Shown here piece by piece: positions 46,426 through 61,003 of a DNA stretch of 64,000 nt (within the stretch, counting starts at the first letter, position 1; the number at the start of each line of letters is the position of its first letter). Origin of the DNA: Rhodamnia argentea (lineage: Eukaryota; Streptophyta; Magnoliopsida; Myrtales; Myrtaceae). Below the pieces are notes generated by a model. The model was not told where the DNA came from and did no database searches. It saw only the letters and a program-made list of their open reading frames with translations. Position numbers and translations under genes: made by a program. The DNA lies in the NCBI RefSeq assembly GCF_020921035.1, contig NC_063160.1:18193095-18257094 (forward strand), written 5' to 3'.

Positions 46426-47240
46426 TACATAAGTTGCATTAGAATATATCAGTTCTGCGAAGGGTATTTGGAAAGGTTTGTCTAGTCTATAGTAGAAAGG
46501 AAGAGTAAAATTAACGCGCATTTGAAGTCGGCCATATATCATAAAACCACCAAAAGAGAATGTGACCTTTGCATCTAAGAGTGGCCAGTCCTGTAATAGG
46601 CTCCTGCCACCTGTTGGGCCTCTTATGCATAAACGTCATTTTCCCCTTGATTCTTAGCCGTGGACTTTCACATCCTGCATCTGGACTTGAGCCGTATACG
46701 AGAGGTATCCATGTTCCCAGTTCATCAACAAACAATGCCATTCATTTTGATAGCCCGATAGGTGCTTGGCGTGCGACATAGGGATCATAAATCTTGAACA
46801 CTTCTGCGCAGAAAAGTTCTCCATAAGTGCCCTTTATTCCCCCGTTTGTTTCGACATCTCACGTAACTAAATGTTGAAAAAGAGACCTGAAAAATCTCAT
46901 TTTCACGTGCATCCGTTTCTGATTCATTCATACTGCATAGATTGACTATATCCTACAACGCAATTGAACGACTCGGACAAAACAAAGTCGTACAAGAATA
47001 GTTCTCAGCAGCAACACCACCACCATTCACGAGCACTGGAGGGTAATGATTCCAAATACGAGGCTAACAAACCGGCTCTCCCATTGAGTGCCGTGCGTAG
47101 CTGTGGAATGCCTTTCCAAGATACCTCTGTTGCCGTATGTTGAGAAACTTCATCAATGCACTTCTCTGTGGTCCATTGCTAAACAATCTACTGTGCAGCA
47201 GCGCCTCAGAATACAACTCCTTCACATCACAGTGTCTGAT

Positions 47241-50200
47241 TCACCGTCCTTTCCGTTTGGCATCCTGGATGTGAAACATGAGCTGCAAAATAGGGAAATA
47301 GGTCACTCTGTCACTTTGCTCCGCTTGATGGCAAAGACAAGGAGATATCTAACTTACCTTGGTCCCCACATAGAACGTCAAGAACATGCCAACAAGGATA
47401 GGCCATCCTGCAAGATGGAATAATCTATCAACGCCAGGAGCTCCAACATTCAGAAAATAAGAAGGAAAAAGGACAGGTGAAAACAAAGACGAGAAAACAG
47501 CTCTGCAAGTGGCAAGAACTAATTGTTCAAGTTCAAGAAAATGACATGTGTCATCAATAAATGCCATATATAGTGATATGAAAGGACAAAATTGGCGTAA
47601 TCTCTCAGATGCTAAAAGAGCAATGCAAAAGAGAAGTGGCTCAAGATCTCCGCTTGCCCACTATAGCAGCATCTGTGCATCTCCTCCCAAACTCTAGTCG
47701 CAGTTTCAAAGAGAAGGAAAATGAGTTCAAAACCACAACGAATCTCGAGTTCTTTAGCACTGGATTAACCATCTACAGAGCATCAACAGACTCGGATCTT
47801 GCGAAGTGCGCAATGGAGCTTGCTGCAGTACCACTCTTGTGTAAAATAGAAAGCTGAAACAAAGATAACTAGTGCATATGACATGATCCAGTTGGCCTTA
47901 AAGTTGTGTATCTCATGCAAAATCTCATGCAGAGAGCTTGTGCTTAAATCTTTTGCATTTCATGCAGAAAGCTTGGAGACTGGCAGGTAGAAGAATGTCT
48001 TTTTTGTCAAAGGCACAACTTGCATCATTAATCCGATCCTATCAACCAGCAGGCTCTGACAGTTTCTATTGAGAAATCTTTAAACAACATCAACAACCTA
48101 TCTTATTCAAATGTCTGATCCATATCTGCCTGAAAGATTAAAGAGACCAATCAGCAGAAAAAAAGAAAAGAAATTAACATTGTATTGTGAATCCAAAGGT
48201 AGCCCATTCTTCTCTAGTATGCCACACAAGTACCGCATCCATTGACCACACAAAGACCCTATTTCCAGACGATGAAAAAGTGCAGCTGAAATGTAATAAG
48301 CACTGGAACATTAATATTTGGATATGTATTGAGTAACGGAGAAAAGTTATCTAAAAGCACTTGTTATCTAAAAGTGATCTTAATGACTCACCATCACCCA
48401 AAAAAAAAATCTCGACAGATGATGCATGCTTTGCTCTTGTAAAAGTGGCAATATTTGGATATACCTTCTTTCTGAAGGAATCGCGCAATTAACCAATTGA
48501 TACCAGATGGTCCAATCACAAAGCCGACAAGATTTGCAACCTGATGCAGGTAAACCAAAAAGATAAGACACTATATACTTTCATGAAAAAAATGGATAAC
48601 ATACTAATTACCAAGAGACCTTTAATGCCCAATGGCATCTTTGTCTTAAACAATACAAAAAAATGCACCAAAGAACACTTGTAAAAATAGAATAAGACTA
48701 TTGCGGAAGCCATGAACACAGCAGTGGGCAGACCATCAGGCAAGTGATTGTGACAGCACCAGCGGTTGCACTGACTTCTCGAAAGAATAACTCTCCAAGA
48801 GTGTTTTCAACCTGGTAGTCATAGCAGAAATTCAACCCAAAAATTATGAAGCCAGTACACAGATAAAAAAAATCTAAAAACAGGAAAAAGAAACAACTTC
48901 CCTTTACCTATTCAATTTGTAACTAAGGTAAGATCTCTAACGACCACGCACGCTAAAACCTGATTGTTATGAATTTATCTAAAACTCCTTCCATTACCGG
49001 TTTGCGTCATTTTTGTCCTAGTCTTCATGGCCTAACTTCTGTCTTGCCATCGAAGTTTATTTAGCTATCCAATAAACATGTTCTACATCTACTTGAACAG
49101 CTCAAATCTGCTAGTCTTATACAAGTCAACACTCCCACCATGCTCATCACCGCCGACTTATGCAATCAAGAGGAATATAAGCATACTTGAATGATGCTAG
49201 TTATTCTCCTTGTAGCACGTAGATAACCAGTGACAAAACTAGGGCCTTGCATCAAGGGCAGCACTATATTTATCGCAAAATTAAGGAATTCGGTCCAGTA
49301 GAACCCCCACATATATCATGGGTCTATGAACATTCCATCACCAAGAATCATTAGTTGATTCCATTGCAAGGAAGTTGTAGCAGTTGCAGATACTCTAGAA
49401 ACACAAACAGCAACCAAATTCCACCAATGCGCAGCCAAATTCAAAGAACAACGATTGTTGGGCATAATACCATCGAACTCTAGTTTATTCAAATCAAAAG
49501 CTTCTCTCTACCCAAAAGATCTCAGTTTTGCTTCATATGCTATCCTTATCTTCCCATTATCTTACTAGATAGGAAACTTTACTGAATGCAGGGGAAGGAA
49601 ATGACCCTTAAACTGCATATCAGAATGGATCTAGCAATATAAGATCTTCTTTTAGCTGTACCAATAAGGTTTGATTTATGCCAGATGAAGGACCAATAAT
49701 GGCACCAAACTAAATTATACTTGCTCTTAGTGATCTGTTTCTTTGTCTCCGTTTACTACTTGTATCAAGGATGGGGAACTTCTAACAGAATCGACGCCAA
49801 AACAAAGATAATTGGCGAAATAGAAGGCATCACCTGAAATGCATTCGCCACTGACTTAAGTACCAGTTCTGGAACATAGAACAAACAAGTCAACCACGCC
49901 CACGATAGAAGTTTCCTGTCATTTAAATGCATAATCTGTGAGATAAGATGTATACCATCAAGCTTGTGCACCTAATTCCTCCATCAGATCAAAGAAATTA
50001 ATGAACAAGTTTCTTGAGGAATTGTAAGTACCACTCGAGGTCATGCCACAATGCCACAAATGTGAATACAACCCATATGTTGAGTATTTTCCTCTGAGAA
50101 CCTCCTAGAGGAATGTACATATACCTTACATGGTGGAAATTCAAAAAACTATGAGTCAATGTCGACGGGAGAAGTATAAACAATAAAGAGGAGGAAGTTG

Positions 50201-53200
50201 CACCTTACAAGCCATTTATTAAAGGATGCATGCCAGCTTTTCCAAAAACTTTCCAGATTATAACAATTGTTTACGCACTTTGGCATATTCTCAGGAGCCT
50301 CAACCCCACATATCTACAATTGCAGGACACCAACTCTATTAAGGCAGGAAGGTCAGCAATGCAGATCAAAGATGCACAAAGAATCCCTTGCCCAAGGAAC
50401 TAATGAGGTATAAACTACAATCAAATCCTGGAAAATTACCAATGACCAAAGTCGGAAATAGCGCCAGATCAGAAAAAACTTGAGCCACATAAAGTTTAAA
50501 ACCTGTGCAAACATAAGAATGGTCCCAAAAACGGAAGTGGTATGTCAAATTCATGATTAGTCCACAAGAAAAAAGCAAAAAAGATTAAAACGTATAATCC
50601 ACAGAAATAATTCCGCTTAATTGAAGTAGTCTCTGCCATACGCACCTTTACTCGTTTTTTACACGATACCCTTTATTGCATTAGTCCATTTTTACAGCCA
50701 AACAGTGCCTTGGTCCTTAACTATAATTTGTTCTGGAGTATGCTGTCCATCCTATCTCGGACTCTTCATGACCTTTCTTATTTAACCTTCTAATGAGAGA
50801 AATATACTCGGTTTTCATATTATGATTTTCCAGGCGAACTGCTTTTAGATGCATCTATAATTACATCCATATTGAACTAGTACTGGTCCTCTGCACTGGC
50901 CAAATGTGCTGACTTGAAATTTTCAGAAAATGTCGGAGCAGTGCCTATTTTTCCCCTTCATCAGTGATTAACTCTACCTCAGTAACCCTTTACTTCATTT
51001 TTTTCATGCATCAGAAGGTATGTTTTCTCACTTACTACACAAATTTGCACTAACAATTGAGACAATAAGCTAACAAGCAACAGACTGGATACAAAAAAGA
51101 CATGTCTTACTCCGTAGCCAATGATAAAAACATCCATGGCTGATAACTGCTTCCACAAGCCACTGGACATAAAACAAATTCAGTAAGCTATAAACGAAAA
51201 AATATTCCCTGGTGAACATTTTGTGTGAAAGAATCACCTGTTTGCAAAGGCATTGTAATAGAAGAAATGAATCATAAGTTCCATTAGGAGAAGACTGAAT
51301 ATCCATCGGAGTCCATAGAGAACCACGTCTTTAAGTACATAATTTTTCTGTGGCGTCTCCAGCTGTGACAGCCAAAAATTCGAAAGTTCAGTGCACCACA
51401 TAATATTTTTTCGTCCCAGTTTAGCAGCAAGATTGCAGTAAATCAAAATGAGAAGTTAACCACCATGCATTGTCTACTATATTCCAAAGGAAAAATCCAA
51501 AAATTCTCATAGATTTTGCCCTTCAAAAGTGAAACAATATAATAGGAGAATCTATTTTATGAATTAATTGCATGCTAACACGGTGTGAGCAGCCAATCAC
51601 ATTGGTCATATGATAAGCATCCACCAACTTTGAGTTCAAATTTTAGAATCTCAATCGACAAATTGGATCGTTTCTCCAATCTCATTGCCACATGGTATAT
51701 CCAATGCACAACAGCACAAACATTTCTAATATAACGGACCCATCTAATATCGAAGGTGTCAAAGAGGTCTTACTTACATATAAAAACCCATTAAGAATGA
51801 ATAAGTAGATTAAATGGAAAAACGACATAAAAATTATGTAATGTAACTAACCTGCGAAGCAAACGCATTGAAGCTCGTAATTGGCCCCGAGATGTAGAGT
51901 GGGGCATATATCAAATAAGACAGGTATATGCCAAAGGAATACTTATTACTCGGAACACTTCTTTCCTGATAACATCCAAACTTGTCAATAACCAAACTTA
52001 TTCCTAGAACAAAATGAATATTGTTCTGTTCTAGAATCCAACCAACCTGTAATGTTTGGTAGCATGTCTTTCCCGATTTACAAATGCGGCAATACTCAGC
52101 ATGCCTCTACACTTGGCAAAAAGAATGTCGTTAAGCAACATCCAGCCAATGTTACTAAAACTGCGTTTGTCTTAGTACATATTCTGACAAGAGATTACAA
52201 TACTTGAAAATAAGTCCAAACCATACACATGGTAGCAAAACAATTGAGACAATGAAAAAGCTAAGGATGCAACAGTTCAAAAGTAATAAGTGATGATAAT
52301 ACCTTCTGATCAAATCCAGAACCTTGACAGGCCCAGCAGTAATCATACCCAAAACTGACCATACGCAAAATTACTATCAAGAGCCACAAAAGCAGAAACG
52401 TGGTTAGCAAGAGGCGAAGGGAAAGTACCATCTAGCTTGTGAAATTGTTACAAATCGTCTCTCTCTACATCTCAATTTCCCCATGCAAACAAGGTAAAGC
52501 ACAAGACTTTCAGCAACGGCCTTTTGACAAGTAAGAATGACCATCCAAAAAAAGGCCATCGGCACCGAGAGTAACTAGTAAAGTAGCACCTTGTTTCTAT
52601 AGATGTAATGAATTCACTCAAGAATTTACGTAACTTCCCATGGCCAACAACATATACAGAAAATCTGTGACCAAAGATTTTAATGACAGTATGCCCACTC
52701 AAGCTATGACCAATTTAAATGACACATTTACCAAAGTTAAAGCAAATTTGCCAGCGAAAAACTCCCCGAAAGTTGTCCAAGAACATCCAATGTTGCCTGT
52801 CCATGATCAATGAATTACTTGCATTAGACTTTACTCACAAGTTTATCCATTGCAAGCCAATGACACTGAGAATAGAAACTTACCCGAACATAGAAAAAGA
52901 GTAACCCTCATAAACACGGTTACATATAAGAAAGAATACGGAAAAAGTCCATAGCATAAGTGAGAAGTACTTTGTCTTCGCAAAAATCTGCACAAGCATC
53001 AACAAATGAAGATATTATCAGAGGACAACTAAACTGCCCCCCTCATTGCATGCATACAAACGCCTTTCTATCTTCCCCCCACCTTAAAGTTGAATTTCCA
53101 GCACAAAAATAATAATATAAGAAAACATGGAAATTACCTTCACAAGAAGAAAGTACGGTGAAGCAATTGACAGGACAAAAACAGTGCTGCCCACAAAGAA

Positions 53201-54306
53201 GAATAGAGAGGGAGGATGTCAAAGAAGAAAAATAAACTGTACAAACATAGAAAAAGCACACAGAAGAATGGCAAGTATATCGCATACCATGCTCCATGTA
53301 GGTAAAGCAGGTAAGCTAAAGAAATCAGAAGCCACACATTGGACATGCCCCGTGCTTTCAAATGAAAAAGTGCTCTTGAGCTATTGGCAACAAATGCAAA
53401 AATTCCAAAAACGACAGTCAGAACAGGCAAATTTCCACGAAAGTTTCTCCACTGGGCATCTGATACGTCCTACACAGAGAAGAGGATATTGTGGATAGTC
53501 CAAGACAAGTGAAGGGAACATCACTCAAATGTGCAGAACTCTTCTGTACGAGTAATTTCACTTAAGCAAAACAGAAGCCTGCTGTGTACGTATGTGCGTG
53601 GTGTAAAAACTTGAGCTTAAACTCCCTGTTCAGAGAAATGATTTGTACTTCCTTCCGAAGCAATCAATCAAAGAAAACCGTCATTTTTCCCAGATAAGAT
53701 ATGCGCAAAAAGGAAAGAATGTGCTAAATTAGCAATTTATATCACAAAGCGATAAAAAGAAAGCTCAAAACAAAGTAGCTTCCTAGTCCTCAAGACCTCA
53801 CCCAAAATCCCAATCCGACCAATAGGGATGCTAATCACTGGGAGCATCATTCACTGTAAATGTACATTTGAAAAGTCCTCCTCTCTCCCTCCCCACACCC
53901 CCCCCGCAACACAACAAAATAAAAGAAAAAAAAAAAACAAAATTAGAGACATTCAAGTGAAAATTAGGGGCTCGTCAAGTGACAACTATCCATGTTGAAG
54001 TTTCAAAGGCGGGGAAAAGACATACATTGAGTCTGTGGGCAATCCAGCCAGGTCGGAGACCATAGAGATTCAACGAGTAATCTGCAGGAATCATCACACC
54101 CCAGATCGCAACTCGTGCAGTGAGGCGAAATCCGCATTACAACAACAGATAATGGAGCTCGCAGCAGCATAAATAGAACGCGAATTACCATGAGAGAGCT
54201 GAAGAGAGCGCCGTATGATGACGGCATAGAACACGAGCGCGTACAGTACCAAAAGTGGGAGCTCCCTTCGTTTCCATGAGACGGTGCTCTTGCTGTCGCT
54301 CTTCAT
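47241..54306 (-). CDS. MBOAT-family membrane O-acyltransferase (GUP1/HHAT-like)
   Basis: Nineteen exons, 529 residues, every junction in frame: 54189-54306, 54026-54081, 53288-53469, 53138-53186, 52884-52987, 52732-52796, 52303-52373, 52047-52106, 51852-51965, 51238-51362, 51111-51162, 50440-50502, 50204-50313, 50032-50124, 49834-49915, 48734-48811, 48465-48540, 47358-47407 and 47241-47282. The protein has about ten hydrophobic spans. MBOAT hallmarks are VSFGYDYCWA, GPITSFNAFA, FWKSWHASFNKW (with the conserved Asn at about 385) and FVALWHDLEW (the catalytic His at about 417). It resembles yeast GUP1 and animal HHAT; plants have one such gene. The likely site is the ER membrane, with an acyl group moved from acyl-CoA to a lipid or protein acceptor; the plant substrate is not known to me. 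The start at 54306 is the first ATG of the frame. Confidence 0.92.
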
Positions 54307-54775
54307 AATCAACGACCAACACCTTCGTTCAAGGTCTCGGATACGATGATTTCGCGAACGGGAACCGAAAGTTGTTCGACTTTCACAGTGGAGTCGCCGT
54401 CATCTGCTCCGACTCTGCTGATTTCGGAGACTCGAGCAGGAGTCAAGAGAGATCGTGTTTCTTTGGTTCCGCCAAAACGCAACCGGATTTTTATTTTTGC
54501 GCCAAAACCCGGAAGGTGATTTCCTCCATTTATTTACTGCCGGTTTGTATGTTAATTCATCGCCTAATGTTTTTACAGCTGAAATTGTCCAATTTAATTT
54601 CTATTTATTTTATTATATAAAGTATCTCAAATTTTCAAATTTGACTCAATATAAGGCATATGCTAAATAATTTATCATAATGTGTGATTTTACTGACGTG
54701 ATTTGCTCGCTTAATAAAAGTACATGTCATCTTTATTAGGTATCGATATATTTTAATCATGAGACACTCTCATGG

Positions 54776-54840
54776 ATGGTCTAGGAGGAGTTGATATTTT
54801 CGACTGTAATATCGTGAGTTCGAACTTTATCATGGTATGC
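54776..54840 (+). mobile_element. Possible tRNA-derived SINE head
   Basis: An A-box-like GATGGTCTAGGAGG (54775-54788) and a B-box-like GTGAGTTCGAACTT (54814-54827) are spaced about 35 bases apart, as in a tRNA-derived RNA polymerase III promoter. No clear tail or target duplication was seen. Confidence 0.4.
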
Positions 54841-55827
54841 CAAATAAAGAGAAAATGAAGGGATTTTTTCTTTTTACAAGAGAATTTTTTCCATCTATTC
54901 ATACGAATCTTTCCTTCGATCGGAAAGGAAAATGTTTTAAGCATAGAAAAATAAAAAAGGAATCAATATGGGTAATTTTTCATTCCAATATTTATATGTT
55001 AAAACAGGTTTTATATAATTTGTTCAAAAAACAAAAAGACACGGTGTGCAAGCCACAATATTTGCAAAAAAAATCATATTTATATTTGCAAAAAGATTAC
55101 AATAAGTTAAAAGGAGAAATCGCTACAAGAGAGGCGAGCCGCAAAATATGCAAAATATTACATACTTGCATAATTTTTGGGCCTTTTGTATTTATGTATA
55201 TATTTATTTATTCAAACGCTCAACTTAGCAAGAAAATTATGGAATTTGATCGATTCAATCTTTAACCTAAAATTTTTTTAGGTTTTATCAATTTAGCCAT
55301 CAACTTTTTAATGATTTGTCAATATACCATCTTCGATCAATTACCCAAATAATTATTTTAGGAATAAATTACAAAAAAATTAAAAGAGTTCGGATTAATT
55401 TAATATAATTAAATAATTTAAGATTAAATTCACGATAAAGTTAATATAATTGAATGATTTAAAGTTAAATTCACGAATCGTTAAAAATTTAAGAAGGTTT
55501 ATTATGACTTTTGGGACAATTGTTCTCGACGTCTCCACAGGGCCTCCACTGACAGGGGCCGATACAAGCCCGTTCAAGGGCTCAAGCAAAATCTTCCGGA
55601 GGGCGAATTCGACGTTCGCATCAACTTCCCGTTCGCTTGGTCGGATTTCCATCGGTCACCGATCGGTTTCTGACGTCGTAATCATCAACACCTACGCATG
55701 CATACGAAGGTTTGATTTGCCCTCGAAGAAGTTGAAGTTGAGGAAGTCACGAAGCGTTCCGGTTCCGCATAGACGATGAAGTGGCTTTGATTGTCCGGAG
55801 GATTCGATTGCAGTTTGCTCACCAGTC
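54841..55827. other. Intergenic, repeat piece and CRM-gene leader
   Basis: 55255-55520 has phrases of the dispersed family (TTTATCAATTTAGCC, GATTTGTCAATATACC). 55530-55827 is probably the 5' leader of the CRM gene. No separate gene. Confidence 0.4.
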
Positions 55828-58800
55828 ATGCTAAGAGCAGCATCTTCTCCTGCGAGAGCCGCGGTTCGGGGATTCTCTAGGTCTCTGATTTGCGGGTACT
55901 TTTGTGTGTTCTTGTTTCGCGTCTTTCGACATTGCCTCCAATGTTTCCTCGATCTTGTGCGGCCATTTTGTTCTTTGCCTGGCTTTATGCACTTCTTTCT
56001 CATCAAATGTCGTCTTGAAGAGATAGCTTTGTTTGATGACAATGTCGAAAAAAATGAACGTCAGTGGCGTCAACTCGGAGAAAAAGAAAACTAAGGAGCT
56101 AGTGATCGCCTGTTTTCCTCCCTCAAGTTCGGTGATCCTGTTTTTGGCATCTATTGATTCCTGACGAAACTTCAGACTAGTATATGCACATGGTGTTGTA
56201 GCTGATATGGGTGTTACAAATGGACTGTCAAACTTGAGTTGATGGTCGTTATCTTCAATTTTTTGAACTTGATTAGATAAGTAAGTGTGCTCTGGTGGTA
56301 TTTTCTCGAGTTAACTAAATGGCAAGCTGAGGTTCACTTCAATGTGTCCGTTGATTTACTTCATTAGCAGCTTTGACCTTACCTGCTGTTCAAGTAGGAT
56401 TCGGGATGGGAAAGAGAATGTTTCTTCCAATGGGGTTATAGTATTGTGCTTAATGTGAACTTTATAACCAAGGAGTGAGCCTGGTTCCATTTTGGGCTAG
56501 TTTAGACGTTGTGAGAGAAAGCCATGTTCAGAAATGAACAAGTTCTTAGTTCAAATCTAGCTTTAAAAGGCAATCTCTTTTGGCCTCACGTAGTTTCTTT
56601 CAACCTGTTACATTACTTGGGGTTGTTTCCACCCCATTCCGTTAAAATTAAGTCACGGCCAGTTGGCCTTCTATATGCAAGTAAAATACATGTGAATTGA
56701 ACAAGTTGACTTGCCTTTTGGTCCTCCAAGAGGCCCAAGTCCGGGTTTTCACTTTCTGGCGGAACTGATTAAGTTTGTACCCCTTGACTTTATCTGCATT
56801 ACCTTAAGTTATTTGATGTGTAGCAAAATGTCTCTGGCCAATTTTCTTCTTTTGCCTGCTATTTTGACTTTTCGGTTGGGCATGTTCTTCATAACATCGT
56901 ACTTGTTCTATCTGTAGGGATTCTTTCATCTGCTCTAGTTTCCTTGCTCAGCATGTTTCAAATACTTCATCATTGCCTGGAGATCATATATTCGTGAGGT
57001 CACATGCTCACATCAGAGAGAGCAGCAGGACAGTGAGGCTTCTCCAAGAACGAATTTTCTTTTCCCTTTCAGTACGTCCTCCGCAAGTATGGAGATTATG
57101 TACTCATGAAGGTTGTGTCATTGCTGACCAACTGCTACATGCTAGACATGTGAGCACTGCATCATTTGAGTTGCAGACAGATAAAGATGTTGTCCGGTTT
57201 GCTATTAATAAGCCTCTGCATAAAAATGGTCCCCCAACAAAAGTGAAGAAGCGGATAAAAAAGTCAAAAAAGGCGAAAGTGAACGAACTCAGGTTCTATC
57301 GGCTAAAGGCCAAGAAGAAGATGAACTCTCCCAATCCTGAAGTCAGGATCAGATATAAACTTGAAAAGGTTGGACATCTCACTTGTGTGTGAAGGACAAT
57401 CAAACTCCTTCATCTTTATATGAGATAGTCTTCTGTTGTAATGTGTTGAGCCCTCTGAAATTTTATTAGATGATTGCATTGCTTCTTTTTTTCTTTATTT
57501 TAAGGTTTTTTTTCGTGGGGGGGAGAAGAGGGGGGGGAGGAGGGGGGGATGTTGTTGCAAACTATTTGGCTAAGATATGTTCCACTTAGAACTTTCTCAA
57601 TTTTGCTTAAAATTTACTATTTTAAAGATATACAGACCCTGTTTTATGCAGTTTCTCTTTTAGTTTACATCAGTATGATATTCTTTCGCTTGTTCATAAT
57701 GAACCTTCTTTACCATATTGCAGTTCCCTTTTTTTGTATCTTTGCTTGAGCGTAAGATTTTTGCTCATGTAACCACCTGACAAAAAGTTATCTGCTATCC
57801 CTCCTTTGGAGAATTTTGTCTAGGCCAAGAGAAAGGAGGAATGGTTGATTGAAAAGTTGAGGAAGTTCGAGGTTCCCAAAGCACCAGCTGAAAGATATGA
57901 TCCTGAGATTTTAACTGAGGAAGAGAAACATTACTTGAAGCGTACGGGTGAGAAAAAGAAAAACTATGTTCCTGTTGGAAGACGCGGAGTATTTGGAGGT
58001 GTAGTTCTAAACATGCATCTACATTGGAAAAAGCATGAAACTGTAAAGGTTATATGCAAACCTTGCAGGCCAGGTCAGGTTCATGAATATGCTGATGAAC
58101 TTGCACGACTAAGCAAAGGAATTGTGATTGACATAAAGCCTAATAATACAATAGTCTTCTACCGAGGAAAGAACTATGTGCAGCCAAAGGTTATGTCACC
58201 TCCAGATACTCTTTCTAAAGAAAAGGTGATTTCAAGCTTTCCTTTTCTCTTTGGTGATTACTTTGTGCATTGTCAAAATCTGCATAATCAAAGTAGTGTC
58301 ATATAGACTACTTCACGTATATCCTTTTTATAAGGCACAATGACACAAGAAAGTATGGTCATAGATGATAATCTTTGAAGTCTTTATGTAACCTGTCATT
58401 CACAAGCCTGATTTGGACTGATCTATTTGTAGCCTAAAGTTAGCTTCTGTTGATTTTACTCTGCTATTCATTTTCCTTTAGTTTATCTTGTTAACTAGAT
58501 TTCCTGTTCCTGTGCTCTTAAACGTATGACTTTTCTAAGTTTTTTCGACAATAGTACTTTCATTTATATAAAGAAAAATATTTACCTCAGTGGACAATTC
58601 ACGTATAGTATATGATGATCATTAAGGGCCAAATACCTTCCTTGCTTATAAATTTTGACTAGCTCTATTGTTTGATGAATGGCTTACCTCTCTTATGTGT
58701 TTCGAAATGCAGGCCTTGGAAAAGTATAAGTTTGAGCAATCGCTTGAGCACACAAGTCAGTTCATTGAGAGGTTGGAGAAAGAGCTCGAAGAGTATCATG

Positions 58801-58865
58801 ATCACCTTGCCAGGTTCAAGAAAGAGAAAGAGGGTGCTCTCGTTCATTCTGGGGATCTAAATTGA
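55828..58865 (+). CDS. Single CRM-domain RNA-binding protein, organelle
   Basis: Four exons: 55828-55895, 56918-57368, 57824-58225 and 58713-58865; 357 residues, phases agree. The Arg/Ala/Ser-rich start (MLRAASSPARAAVRGFSRSL) looks like a mitochondrial or plastid presequence. A Lys-rich stretch (about 115-150) precedes the CRM domain at about 198-285, with the signature loop GRRGVFGG, LNMHLHWKKHETVKV and the end NTIVFYRGKNYVQP. A coiled-coil-like charged C-terminus (about 308-350) follows. CRM proteins bind RNA and help splice group II introns or assemble ribosomes in organelles. The best family match is the At3g25440/CFM9 group. The first exon assignment rests on phase and on the presequence, so it is the least certain part. 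Confidence 0.85.
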
Positions 58866-61003
58866 TGGTAAGTGCTTTTTCTCTTCCCTTTGTAGTACTT
58901 TTACTGTGTAGCTTCATATCTGAAAGGCAGCTTCTTGTGACTCTTTACAGTCGTAATTTGCTGCTTTAAAAGTTATCCACTTCTCTAGTGCATGCATGAT
59001 GCTAAAGTAGCGATGATTGACTATTTATTCGTCTTGAGTCGACAAATCCCAACATTTTTCTAGTGTTCTTTGCTCTCGATAAACCCTTTTTTACGAAAAT
59101 ATGGACATTCTCACTGTTCAATTTCCATTGTTTACAGTATCGTTGTATCTTTGTGGATTACTTGACCATGAATAATACATTCACTGCTAAAAACCGGCTT
59201 CTGTATATTTCCCCTTTCTAGATATGTGCTTGAGACACTGTACACCTAATTTTGCTGAGACGCGACATGGTAAAGCAGCATCGTATTACATTGCTAGGGA
59301 TCTTGTATTTGGGTCTTGTGCAGTAAATACTATAAGCATGAGGATACAGTTGATCTGGTATTAATGCGTGACTTGTGGAAGAATCTAATGCATTCAAGTT
59401 ATTCATTAAGTTGATTGCTCCTCCTCCCTTATTATCAAGTTTTGGCAGGAAATTTTATTCTCATCTCACCAGTCCATTTGTTTGCACCGTCTCTGACTTC
59501 AATTTTGTTTGGAAGAGAAGATTCTGTTAAATTGCAGGTCTCCTTGTAACTGTTGGTATCTTTTGGGTTACAGTGCCAAATTGTTTTGAAACTGTCTGCA
59601 TCAGTGATGTCGCTATCCGCTTGCCTTCTCTCTGTGCTATTCCATTTTCAATTCACAAGGTCTACAACAAAAAGCACAGAACAATCAAAGCATCACCGTG
59701 TAAGATATGCATGGAAGTATCATGATGGTTTCAGCTCCCGGGTTGGGCAGTTATGGAAGTGCTTTACTGTGATGAACTGGTCAATGGGAACTTCCCTAGT
59801 CCACGGTATCTGCAGTTTTGATTTTATAAGAAGAAGACATGAGTAAAGCAAGTCTGCTGCATTTTAATCAGTAAAGGGAGGGAGCGGGAGACATGGAGGG
59901 AGAGAGAGGCAAAGAGAGAGAAGTTTTCCAGTGCTAGGCTTGAGAAAAAGCAAAGTACTTACGCTGGAAATTCTGGTACACCATTTGATATATTCTAGTC
60001 ACAAGCTTTGGCACTAAAAGCAGCCCTATGGGCTCTGCAATTTTGTGACAGGAAATTCTTGCTATAAATTCCATTGAACTTTGTTTTTTCTTGTCCATTG
60101 TAAAACCCACTTTCCTGTATTCTCCTTTGTTCTCATAAAAAGAAAGAGAAGAATCACTGCTCTTGGATGAGGTTGCGAGAGTGGGTGCTGGCAATTTGTA
60201 TAATTTCCTTTTCTGAGAATATGCTGCTGGGTAAGTTCTGAATCGCCGCCGTTCTGTTGGAGGCCTCCACAAATGTTTCGAGACTGTAAAAAGAAGATGA
60301 AGGAATACTGCAATAGGACAGTGAGAAAATAAGAACTTATGGTACGTAGATGTTACAAGTTTTAGCTGCAATTTTCCCCATTATTAACTCATGTATCTCT
60401 GATAGACATCGTAAATTGTTATAGTGATGCCCCCTCTATGCATCTCTGATAGACATCATAAGTTGTTACAGTGATGCACTGTATTTAAAATTCTCGCACC
60501 AGGATTAAGGTGGAAGTTTCAGCTTACTAATCTACAGGAGCATCATGGACAGTTGTTTAAAGTAAGTATTTTGAAATATCTGCTGAGAAGGGAAGAATAC
60601 TTGCATTAGGGAAGCTTTTCGGAGAAGCCATTTCACTCCTATGATATGAGCCACAGGTTTGACATCACAAAGTGCTGTGAACAACTTTAGAGAGAATAAG
60701 ATGCTTTTGTACTTGTCTACGGACACAAATGTTAGACATTTTGAAGTCACCAGTAAAGTGAACAATCATGGGAAAGGGAGGAAACATAAGTTTGATACTG
60801 GAATGAAGGATTTGTTCCTTTAATATTCTTCCACTTTGGACGTAGCTCTTGCTTCCTTCTTCTCTACTACTCTTTCTGCAAGCCAGACAGAAATGGTTAC
60901 GAAATTCCTGAAGGACATTTAACATTGACTTTGTCCTATAAAATGCTTTTCTTTGTATGTTTGCAGCAACGGGTAAGAGATAATTCCCTAATGTAACAAA
61001 CAA
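58866..61003. other. Intergenic between CRM and annexin genes
   Basis: Includes the 3' side of the CRM gene. Open frames at 59553-59846 (plus) and 59934-60371 (minus) have no recognisable domain. A tandem repeat is at 60395-60477. Confidence 0.4.
60395..60477. repeat. Pair of 36-bp direct repeats
   Basis: 60395-60430 and 60442-60477 (both start ATCTCTGATAGACATC) match at 33 of 36 positions; all three differences are transitions. The period is 47 bp. Located about 530 bases upstream of the annexin ATG. Confidence 0.85.

Noticed and set aside
59934-60371. Minus-strand 145-codon frame between CRM and annexin
   Set aside because: No recognisable domain, and no exons on either side continue it.
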